From the NCBI RefSeq assembly GCF_020740795.1, contig NC_067312.1, positions 58,962,405 to 59,026,404 on the forward strand: DNA of 64,000 nt. Direction: 5' to 3'. The notes under the pieces were generated by a model. The model searched no databases. It was not told the DNA's origin and worked only from the letters and a program-made list of their open reading frames with translations. Shown here piece after piece: positions 1 through 9,200 of the stretch (position 1 is its first letter; the number at the start of each line of letters is the position of its first letter). The stretch comes from Apus apus. Its lineage: Eukaryota; Chordata; Aves; Apodiformes; Apodidae. Position numbers and translations under genes: made by a program.

Positions 1-690
1 AATTTTGTCCATGTCAGCAGGGATGGGAACTCCCTCTCAGATGACTTTGGCTGGTAACATTCCTTAACATAAATATGGTTCTACCATAAGGAATGAGCAA
101 AGCAGCAGAGGCATGGGTGGGGGAGAAGCAATTAAAAAAAAGCAGAGGGTCATGTTCGATTCTCTGTGTGCAAGCTTTGAGAAAGCCACTGCTCTATTTC
201 TAACACAGCAGATTTCATCTCAAAAGCCAGCAGAACATCTTTGTGTGACTCCAGCTGTACTGAGCTTACGTGGACAGGTCCTTCTTGAAGCAGCAGGAAC
301 CAGAAATTAAATCCACACTTGACACAAGCAAGCTCCTTCACACACAACCCCCCCTCAGCTGAGGTCAGAATGAGTCCCAGGTAAGTTCCTCAGGACCTGA
401 GTGATGGCAGAAGCAAAGCCTTTGCCTCAGCACATGGCAGCTCACGTGGCTTTGAATACTCTGGGGATCTGTGTTCACCTGAGATGCTTCTCCACCAGTA
501 ACACCCACAAAAGTAAAGAGACCAAAGCGCTGATGGAGGAGGCAATCCCAGAAGAAAGAGGACAAGTACCATGTGAGGGACCAGCCTTCCTGACCTACTT
601 TGGGAAACGTATCCAAACCCGTTGTAGCCCCTGCTCATATGCATCCCAAAAGGCCTGCCTGGAAGGATGGAAACTGCAGTAATGGCCTGA
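1..690. other. APTX intron, no recognised content
   Basis: No exon, repeat family or RNA gene could be recognised. The next APTX exons, which encode the HIT domain, were looked for on the minus strand and not found, so the intron after the 1469-1798 exon runs off the left edge. Confidence 0.5.
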
Positions 691-1455
691 ATAGGTGAGA
701 CAACGATTGAGATAACGAAAATTATCGAGATAACGAAAATGATCGAGGGGTGGAGGGGGCAGAGGTCCACTCCAGCTGCTCACAGTGTATGGCTCAATCA
801 CACGTACTTGTTGTGAAATTAAGATTCTAGGCGCATAAAATAGGGGGCTGAAATGATGGGCTTGTGGAGTTTCATCTACACTGACCATGGACACCGACCC
901 TCCCCCGTTGGCTGGACCAAAGTCGCTGGATCCAGGACCTGTGATTTTCCTGTCCTCTTTATCTCTCTCTCTTCATCCCTCTTTCTCCCTACTCCCCTTC
1001 CTCTCACCTTTTCCTCCTCATCCTCTTTTCCTTACTTTATATATATATATATGTAGGTGGTTTTGTTTAGGTTGCTCAATATTAACTCCTACTAGTGTAA
1101 TAAATGTGTTATTTGTTATAAACAGACCTTGTGTGTCACTGCACCTTAATCTGATCAAGGGGTATTGGACGGTCGAGCTTTTACTCAGACCGTCATACAT
1201 TCACTCTCTCTGGGAAAAGACCAAGTCTGAGAGAAAGATTTTGAGCCCAGCTGCACCTGGCTCCTCTCTGAAGGAAGTCTAGAAAGCAAGGGGGTTCAGT
1301 CCTCATCTCCCTGAGCTGCCCAGTCTGAGCTGTGACACATATAGGACTGGACCCAGCCACACCCAGGCTCCTCTATTGCAGCCGGAGCTTAGAAAGCAAG
1401 GGGCTCCAGTTCTAACCTTCCTGGGTTATTAAATCCAGGCCACGTCACACCAGTA
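690..1455 (+). mobile_element. Probable solo LTR of an endogenous retrovirus (boundaries approximate)
   Basis: The block has LTR-like parts in order: a TATA-like CATAAAATA at 834-842, a pyrimidine-rich tract at 945-1036, an AATAAA signal at 1099-1104 and a GT-rich stretch after it. It also has short internal duplications: a roughly 22-bp unit (gagataacgaaaat) twice at 711-752, and a longer diverged duplication at about 1245-1310 and 1351-1410 sharing the string agaaagcaagggg. No gag, pol or env frame is present. The family assignment is an inference and the exact ends and target-site duplication were not resolved. Confidence 0.4.
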
Positions 1456-1468
1456 ACAACACACTTGC

Positions 1469-1798
1469 CTTTTTGCTTGAAGTTCCCTCATGTGGAGACA
1501 CACTGATATTGCTTATCTTGGGATTTGCAGAACTGCCCTGGGTATCCACCACCTCCATCTTCATTGTTTTTCTGGGCACAAACTCTACATCATCATCCTC
1601 AGAGAAGTCTTCACGTGGCTCCTTGCAGGTCTGTATTTTCTCTTCCCGATCTGTAACAGTTTTCCCTGACTCTTCAGCAAAATGCACTGTGTAGGGGTAA
1701 AGTTTGTTCACAACATGCAGAACTTGCCCTGGCTTCATTTTCACCTCTTCATCCTTGCCAATATCCACGAGATCAACACTAGTTGGGTTGACTCCTAT
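1469..1798 (-). CDS. APTX: APTX third coding exon (end of FHA domain and linker)
   Basis: 330 bp, 110 codons, phase 0 at both ends. The acceptor is accaaag|ATAGGA. The 3' boundary is placed at AAAAAG|GCAAGT, a good GC-type donor, because no GT donor fits near it and the frame runs only a few codons further before a stop. The linker is rich in Ser, Glu and Asp. Confidence 0.85.
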
Positions 1799-4700
1799 CT
1801 TTGGTAGAGAGAAAAATGAACAAAAATAGCAAGATATTTTTACTGGAATTGCGATGTCACAGGGACCTGCCAGTCCTGCAGCAGCTGGCTACAGAGTTAC
1901 AGCAATACCCATGCTGCACTTTGCTCTAAAAAATTAACCACCTGCTACACAACTGTTAGAGCAGTAACAGCTCTAGTAACAATTACATTCACAGTAACAA
2001 TTACAGAGTAACAGTAGTTTTAACAAAGTATTTCAGTCCAATCATGCACAGAAAGTTTCCTCTTTTCAATTTCATTATCTTTCTTCTCCTTTTTACTACA
2101 TTTTGTTTTCTGTTTCTAGGAAATGCTGTCCCATCAACACATCTGCCTTCAACCACACACACAAGCACACTTCTCTGGCTCATTTCAGTGAAGGAGTTCA
2201 GCCCACTGATAATACTTGCAACACATATCCTCCAGTGCAGGCAAAACCAAAACAAAAATAAACAAAAAAACAGGAAAAAATACTCTTTTGGCCCTAGAAG
2301 AGTCCACTACACAGGGACCAGCTCCTGCCTCCCATCTGTTCTTTCCCAAGCCAAATGGGATAACCTCTCTCCGATCCACAGAAGCCTGTGTTCAAATATG
2401 GTGACACCACATGTCTATTCCTTTAAAACAAACTAAAGCTCTCTGTCCACTCAGCTTGTGCAAAATAGCTCTAAAATGCTTTTATTTTCATTTTCCATCT
2501 TATACTTTCACAAAACCTGTTATTCAGGTTATTCACAAAAACTGTTGTTCTATTCTAGCAGAAAATGAGGACAGCAAGGTCAAATTTTTACCTCAATTTA
2601 CAGCTCTACACAACTCTTAGGCAATTTTCCCCTCAAAACAGTGTTTTAAAGACTGAGAAGTTACCTGAAGTTTAGCTGACAGTTGAAATGGAATACATTT
2701 TCCTCTGTCTCAGGCATAACTGGTAACAGAAAGTGGTGTGAGCAACATACAGTGACTGCTTGACAGATGGGTTTTGACTGATGATGAGGGTGACCCTAGC
2801 AAAATTAGGGGTCTCTAACTTCATCAAAATTATTTTTATTAATGTTTATGCATGAAACAAGCTTTAGGAAACCAGCTCTTCCCTATGACAGATAAAATCT
2901 GCCACAGAACATTTCTTTAGCTTTGTCAGTGTGTTACCTGCCTACTTCACAAGATGGTTCTGTGCCTCTCATCACTTGTATTCACCTGCCTGATTCCTGC
3001 TGGGTTCTCTTCAGTTCACAGTTCTGCAGTTTCACTCAAGTGTACTTCACATTCCCCAGGCAAACATGCCATCAGATAACTGACCACTGGAACCCTGAGC
3101 TGCACACAAATCATCTGGGAAGCAACTCTAGAGCAGGCAGTGAAAACATGCTAGCACCAACTGCCAGAAAGTATTCCTGGCCCTGAGATTCCAGTAACAT
3201 GGCATTCAAACTGTGGCTAAGGCATACCTCTGTGAAGAGCAATCTAGAGAGAGCCTTGCTGGATTCACCAGATAGCAGTGGGGTCCCTGTGATTACTGAG
3301 CTCTGGAGGTATTTGGATGGAAGATGTTTCTCCTCAGCAGGGAGAACACATAAATGTGCTGTCCACACATGCTGATGCTGCATGCACATGTGTGCCACAG
3401 CACCCAAAACCAGTGAATTTTCCTTTCATCTTACCTCAGGGATACTGGTCCTCATAAGCATGAGAGGAAGCCAACACCCACCCCGTGAGTGACACGAGAA
3501 TGCCTTCAGTGCTGTGTCACACCCCATCCCTTCCCAGGGTTGACCACACCTTTGGGCCTATCAGCCATCAAAACAAAAACCTGCCACAACTGCCTAGTCC
3601 ATTAATACAAGAACCATTTAATACAAGAACTCAAATGGAGGCCTGCCTCAGCTACAGAAGCTTAAGGCTCAGGAGGCAGACCAGCAAGTTTAGGGAAAAA
3701 ACTCCAAAATCTTCAAAACACAGCACCTGGAAGAACAAGTTAAGGATTCACAGCAATGTTGCAAGATGCTGTGAGTCTTGCTGTCTGAGGCTAGCAGAGG
3801 AGTCTTTCCATTGAGGTACACACACAAAAAAAAGACAGAACTCTTCCAATGACCACTTGCTTGGCCATAAAACAGCTTCAGGCCCTTCAGATCCTCTGAT
3901 CATAATCATCACTTGCATCATTTATGGAGTTTAAGTACCACAATTATTCCACTAAGTGTCACAAATATTGTATACCCATTTAAAAACATACCTGCTTAAC
4001 TGTGACATACCCCTTGTTACAGTCTGCTTTTAACTGAACTGGAAAAAAAGGAAAGAGGTATCACAATAAAGTTTAAATAAAAAGGCCAGAACTCTGCTGA
4101 ACCACCTCTTGCAGAATCCTGTATTTTACGGTTTGCTACCTCCTGAAGTTGATCTCTGTGAAAGTATGCAAAGAATGCCTCTGCCTCACTCTCCTCACAT
4201 TCTTGCTGTTCTCACCAGCCTTCTGTGTCAACAAAAGGCATTGAGTAGGACTGTGTCCAGAGGCAAGAAAGATAAGGAAGATGTGAAGGCAAGTATTTTA
4301 TAGATCACAGATATTTTTATATATTCTCCCAGCAGATCTCTAAAATGACAAGTCATGCTAAGAAACTGTTGGTGGAAGACTGGGGAAATGAAGTGCCACA
4401 CACAAAGAAAAGGTGCAGGCAATGAAATTTAACTGTAGGCCTGGGGACTCAAATTAAGGTTCAAGGCCTTACTTTAGGAAGGTCAACTTCCTGTTACTAG
4501 GTGTCTCCTCTGAAATTTTAGGACTCAAGAGATCTCCATAAGTGTTTATAGAGCCTGCTGACTTCAAGAGTCATGCAGCACTACGGATCATGCAAAGAGA
4601 AAGAAAACCATAAGCTAGTGACTGCAGAACAAGCCTATGGAAAGCCTGCTTAGACTTACAGGAAAAACTGTGATTTCCCATCTAGACCTTCCTCAGAGCA

Positions 4701-4959
4701 CGCTTATGAACTGGGCCCAAACATTGTTTCATTATCTTCACTGTAACTTAGCCAAACAGAAGTATCTCACACTTTTCACAAGTCTGGTTGCTACTATCTG
4801 TAGAAAGCGGCCTTTGAGCTCCAGCTTACCTTGCTGCCGTGAACACTTCCTATCCGTTATCCCAGTCTCTGGGCCACGCCCAATGACCACAGCTTCCAAG
4901 TGTGGCAGTTTCACTCGCTGACTGCATCTCTCCTTCCCCACGAGCCAGCACACCCGCAT
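1469..4959 (-). CDS. APTX: Aprataxin, 5' part of gene (FHA domain and linker; three coding exons)
   Basis: Aprataxin is a nuclear enzyme that removes AMP from abortive DNA ligation intermediates; its N-terminal FHA domain docks on CK2-phosphorylated XRCC1 and XRCC4. Three minus-strand exons (4830-4959, 3992-4038, 1469-1798) join in frame to 169 residues. Residues 1-43 start MRVCWLV and contain [15 protein letters not shown], the FHA hallmark; the next exon gives [13 protein letters not shown], and the third starts IGVNPTS and contains [14 protein letters not shown]. All match the vertebrate aprataxin N-terminus as I recall it. After the FHA domain the linker is acidic and diverged (SEDDDVEF). 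The catalytic HIT domain and C2H2 zinc finger are not in the window and should lie left of position 1. The start is the ATG at 4959, with an acceptor (ctgtgtag) directly upstream, so at least one 5' UTR exon lies toward the CpG island near 5.4-5.9 kb. The third exon uses a GC donor. Confidence 0.93.
1799..3991. other. APTX intron
   Basis: AT-rich intron between the third and second coding exons. No coding exon or recognisable repeat family was seen. Confidence 0.7.
3992..4038 (-). CDS. APTX: APTX second coding exon
   Basis: 47 bp: two bases that finish a split Val codon, then 15 codons ending TVKQ. The acceptor is ttttttccag and the donor CAG|GTATGT. It was too short to be seen as an independent open frame and was found by matching the FHA continuation. 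Confidence 0.92.
4039..4829. other. APTX intron
   Basis: Intron between the second and first coding exons; no other feature seen. Confidence 0.75.
4830..4959 (-). CDS. APTX: APTX first coding exon
   Basis: 130 bp: 43 codons from ATG (4957-4959) plus one base. It encodes the start of the FHA domain, including the IGRGPET phosphopeptide-binding loop. The donor is AAG|GTAAGC (donor bases 4824-4829). The upstream acceptor at about 4966 shows a preceding non-coding exon. Confidence 0.93.
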
Positions 4960-4965
4960 CACGGT

Positions 4966-5430
4966 GCTACACAGCAAAACAAACAGTATGTTACTAACAT
5001 TCAGCTTCCCAGTGGGTCACCATCCCACGGAACAGGAACGCTGCTAACTGGGTTCACGTGTCTGAAACTCAAGGCACAGCACAGCACAGCATTGACACTA
5101 GCACAACCCAAGAGCAAGTCGCTGTTGAAAGGGCAATCCTGCTTTCCTCCCTTCTACACCTCCATGCATTCTCACCTGCATGGATCATATCTGGCAAAAA
5201 TCGACTGAATGTGCAGTTTCATCTGACAGAAGGGCCTACCCACAAAGGAGGTTACTTCTTTCCTAGTGAATCAGTTCACCGGAGAGATTAGTTTAAGCAC
5301 CAAAAATGAGAGAAGACAGAGAGAGTGAGAGAACAACTTAATCCAGCAATCTATCTCTGCAGAGATAGACAACGATACAAAACTGGACCCTCAACTTTAC
5401 ACCCATTGGGCCCTGAACAGCAGAGATCCC
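4966..5430. other. APTX 5' intron sequence
   Basis: Sequence between the first coding exon and the CpG island. It should be the intron that separates a 5' UTR exon from the ATG exon. Nothing else was recognised. Confidence 0.5.
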
Positions 5431-5629
5431 GCCCCCTTGCCGGGCGCTCGGGCCTAGGCAGCTGCTCCTCCCAGCTTTAGGGTGACCTTGTCCCGGCGCA
5501 ACGCAACCCCGCGTCCAGAGGGCAACGCCAGCCCTGCCTGCCCCTCGGGGCCGGCCCCTCGGGACGGGCCCTCCCCGCGCACCGCGCACGCCGCCCCGGG
5601 CCGCCCCCCCCGCCCCGGGCCCCGGGCCC

Positions 5630-5643
5630 GTTCCCATGGCAAC
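5630..5643. promoter_or_regulatory. RFX-type X-box palindrome
   Basis: GTTCCCATGGCAAC is an inverted repeat of the GTTNCC / GGNAAC half-sites that RFX factors bind. It lies on the APTX side of the island. Binding is inferred from the motif only. Confidence 0.5.
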
Positions 5644-5893
5644 GCCGCCCCCCGCTCCTCCGCCCACCGGCTGCTGCGGCGCCGGCCCCACGTGACCCGA
5701 GGGCGGCCCGGCCCCGCGGGGAGCCCGCAGGCACAAACCGCGGGGACGGGGCCGAGAGGGGCGGCAGGCCGAGCGGCGCTGCGCTCCCGCGGGTCGGTCG
5801 CTGCCCCCCGGGTCCCGCCGGGCAGCGCCGGCTGCTCCGGGCCCGGCTCGGCGCCCCGCGCGGCAGGGCGGGAGCGGCAACCGGGCCGCCACG

Positions 5894-5903
5894 GCGCATG
5901 CGC
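5894..5903. promoter_or_regulatory. NRF1 site
   Basis: GCGCATGCGC is the perfect palindromic NRF1 core, which is common in TATA-less bidirectional housekeeping promoters. Confidence 0.6.
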
Positions 5904-6081
5904 GGTGCCGCGCGGCCGCCCGAGCGCGCCGCGCCGAGCAGGGCCTGCGCTGATTGGCCGGCCGCGCTCCGCCTTCCCGCTCCCATTGGCTGCCCGCCCT
6001 CCAGGGCCCCGTCTCGCCGCGGCGGGGCGGGACTTCCGGGGCGGGGCCGGCTCAAAAGCGCCCGGATGCGGGCCCGGCGCG

Positions 6082-6094
6082 GAACTTTCCAGAA
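6082..6094 (+). promoter_or_regulatory. Heat-shock element of DNAJA1
   Basis: GAActTTCcaGAA is a perfect three-unit array of inverted nGAAn modules, the HSF1 trimer site. It lies 64 bp before the DNAJA1 ATG, next to GC boxes and CCAAT boxes, which fits heat-inducible expression of an HSP40 gene. Confidence 0.75.
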
Positions 6095-6157
6095 GCGCCG
6101 GGCTGGGCGCGGAGCTGCCGCGGGAGCGGGGCCGCCCGGCGCGCGCCGCCCGCCGCC

Positions 6158-6289
6158 ATGGTGAAGGAGACCACCTACTACGATGTGCTCGGCGTCAAGC
6201 CCAGCGCCTCGGCCGAGGAGCTGAAGAAGGCCTACCGAAAGCTGGCGCTGAAGTACCACCCGGACAAGAACCCCAATGAGGGCGAGAAG
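6158..6289 (+). CDS. DNAJA1: DNAJA1 exon 1 (coding part)
   Basis: 44 codons covering the J-domain helices and the HPD loop. The donor is GAGAAG|GTGGGC, phase 0. Confidence 0.96.
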
Positions 6290-9200
6290 GTGGGCGGCGG
6301 GCCCGGCCGGGGGGCGGCGGGCCGGGCCCGGGGGCTGCGGGCCCGGCCGGGGGGCGGCGGGCCGGGCCGGGGGGCTGCGGGCCCGGCCGGGGGCTGCGGG
6401 CCCGGCCGGGGGCTGCGGGCCGGGCCGGGGGCTGCGGGCCCGGCCGGGGGCTGCGGGCCCGGCCGGGGGCTGCGGGCCGGGCCGGGGGCTGCGGGCCGGG
6501 GGCGGCTGGGGAGGGCCCGGGGGCGGCGGGGGCCGCTCGGGGCTGGGCGGCCCGCGTGCCTGAGGCGCCGTGTGGTTTGTCCCCCGCAGTTCAAGCAGAT
6601 TTCCCAGGCATACGAAGTGCTGTCGGACCCGAAGAAGAGGGAGCTGTACGACAAGGGGGGCGAGCAGGCCATCAAAGAGGGAGGCTCCGGGAGTTGCTTC
6701 GGGTCGCCCCTGGACATCTTCGACATGTTTTTCGGCGGCGGCGGGAGGATGCAGAGGGAGAGGCGAGGTAACGTGCCGTCCTTCCGCGCTTTCCCGGGCC
6801 GTGCGTCGCTGTGGTAGCCGGGATCGAAGTTTCTGCGGGGGGTGCCGTAGATGTAAGACTGTCAACAGCGTTAGAATGAAGTTACAGGGTCTCGAGATCC
6901 GAGAAAATGTTGTTCCTAGTTCTTAAGACCTGAAACGGGCAGGGAAGGGCGCTTGGTGCGCACGGTGCTAGTTTGGTTTCCTCTGTATTGTCTCATGTTA
7001 ATAGATAACCACCTTTCCTGTTTGCAAAGCCTTTAGCCCAGTGTGAGCCCAGCTGCTAACAGGCTGAATAGGCAACGGAACAGTAACATACCTTAACATG
7101 TTTTTTTTAACTAAGCTACCTTAACTGTAGTGTTTAAATGTTAATTTGATCTTTAATTGCAAAAAAGGTAACCAAATAAAAATAAGTCTGTGAAAGCTTT
7201 TTGTTCTCTTATGCTGTTCACTGGAATTGCATTGAGCCTGTAGTTAAGTGTTGCTCACAAATTAAAGTCCAGTTTAATCACACTGGGAAAGTCTCTCGTG
7301 CTAATTAAAATGGTTAGCGTATTGCTGACCACATTCCTTTTTACTCTAGACATGGAGACTGAGAGAAGAAAAAAGGATTTGTATTAAACTGTTACTGTGT
7401 TGTATCAAACTGTTCCTAGTAAGCCAGAACTTGCTATCTTCCACAAAGTGAAGCCTGCAGTAGCTAAAGCTCTAATTAAATAACTCACTTCAGTTTTCAG
7501 GAATTCCCCTGGTGAGAGGAGAAACATACTTTGCTGACTCTAGAGGGTGTCTCCCACTTCCTCTTGGGAGATATGTTCAGTTACTCTGTTAAAACTGAAG
7601 TCCTGAGTTATAAGACTTAAACATCTAAGGTTCTACCTACTTCATTTATCCTACAATTTGTGCTTTCACACAGGTAGAGCCTCTGACTTACTCTAATAGA
7701 GAAATGTTACTGACAAAGCCTTTAGAATTGTTATCTATTTTGACCTCAGATAAGAAGGGGCTGTTGCCTAATACCAGCAAAATGAGATAAAACTGTATTG
7801 AAGCATGTTTGTTGTGACTTGGCCATAGTGACATGGAAAGTTAACTGTTACTTGGTGAACAACCTTTTAAAATATCCATTTTGTTTTACAGGCAAAAATG
7901 TGGTGCATCAGTTGTCAGTAAGTTTAGAAGATATGTACAATGGTGCAACGAGGAAGCTCGCACTGCAGAAGAATGTTATCTGTGACAAATGTGAAGGTGA
8001 TTGACTTAAAATAAATACACGTTGCTTCCTAAGGTTTTGGGGGTGGAATGTTTCTGGCAGTGCGTGACCATTTGTCTTCAATTTTCATTCTCCACAGGTC
8101 GTGGTGGCAAGAAAGGTGCAGTAGAATGCTGTCCTAACTGCAGAGGAACAGGCATGCAGATCAGAATCCACCAGATTGGGCCAGGAATGGTGCAGCAAAT
8201 CCAGTCGGTGTGTATGGAGTGTCAGGGCCATGGGGAGCGTATCAGCCCCAAGGACAGGTGTAAGAGCTGCACTGGCAGGAAAATTGTCAGAGAGAAGAAG
8301 ATACTAGAAGTACACATTGACAAAGGTGAGGTGTCTCACTAAGATGGAGTGTTGAACTTGGATGTACTGACTGATTTAGCTCTAGTAAGTGAGTGGTGTT
8401 GGTTTGTTGAGCAGCACTGCTGGGTACGTGCACTTGCTGCCTTTAAAGAGTAGCAGACTTGTGTTGAGTGGAGACTGGTTGCTTGTATGTAATACCAGTG
8501 CTCACAACTAGGAACGAACTCTGAAACCTGCAGTGTTCTAAGTGGTGAATTATTTTTGAGCCACCTTGTAAGTATGAGTCTGGACCAGGTAGCTGGACCA
8601 GCTAAAATGAAACTCATCACTTACTCGTTCAGCTTGCCTAAGAAGTTGTCCCTGCCTGTGGGAAGGGACTTGCAGACTCCGATCACTTCTACTGTGCTTC
8701 AGTGTGAAGGGGAACCAGGTCTGCTAGAGCAATAGGGTGCAGAGACAGTGCTAAGCCTCTCATGCTTAGACCTCTGTTTGCCATGCAACCCTGACAGTGC
8801 TGCGCAGGACAGGTACTGCCTCTGCCTGGCAAAGTGCAACTCGGTACACAGAACCCCACTGTGGTGGGAGAAGGTGACTCTGTCGAGCAACAAATGCATC
8901 TCTGTCGAGGAGGTTGCTCAGAAGCTGGTGGGAAAAGTCTGGAGTGGTTTATCTTGTAAGACAGAGCAAGCTGATGAGTATGTGGCTTCTACAGCCTTGT
9001 GTCTGTTAATCACATGCAGCTTTTGTAGGTATAAGCACACATTATGCAGTGCCTAGATTTGCTTTTGACAGGGTAGATCCTTCAGTAACATTAAAATGAG
9101 TGCTAGTAGGGATGTATTGCTGACATTTTGAATGGTGAAATCACTGAGAAAAGTTTATTTTCCCTTCTTGAAGAAAAACAGACTGTGAGCTAGCATGAGG

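Larger units (their letters stand above)
5430..6830. promoter_or_regulatory. CpG island, bidirectional APTX/DNAJA1 promoter
   Basis: The base composition changes sharply from AT-rich intron to a dense run of CpG. The island covers the inferred 5' end of APTX (leftward) and the 5' end and first two exons of DNAJA1 (rightward). Head-to-head APTX/DNAJA1 is the arrangement known in mammals. It contains an RFX-type X-box, an E-box (CACGTG, 5689-5694), an NRF1 palindrome, two inverted CCAAT boxes (5953-5957 and 5985-5989), GC boxes at about 6023-6046 and a heat-shock element. Exact start sites cannot be read from sequence. Confidence 0.85.

Noticed and set aside
2770-2830. Possible C/D box snoRNA in an APTX intron (TGATGATGA string)
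   Set aside because: A C-box-like string is present, but no D box with a terminal stem could be placed at suitable spacing.
6298-6510. Tandem repeat that might be mistaken for a CRISPR-type array
   Set aside because: Units abut without unique spacers and the sequence is an intron of a bird gene; it is a minisatellite.
5477-6865. Minus-strand open frame of 462 codons across the CpG island
   Set aside because: Composition is Pro/Ala/Arg/Gly from GC-rich DNA and the DNAJA1 intron minisatellite. It lies antisense to DNAJA1 exons and has no domain-like content.
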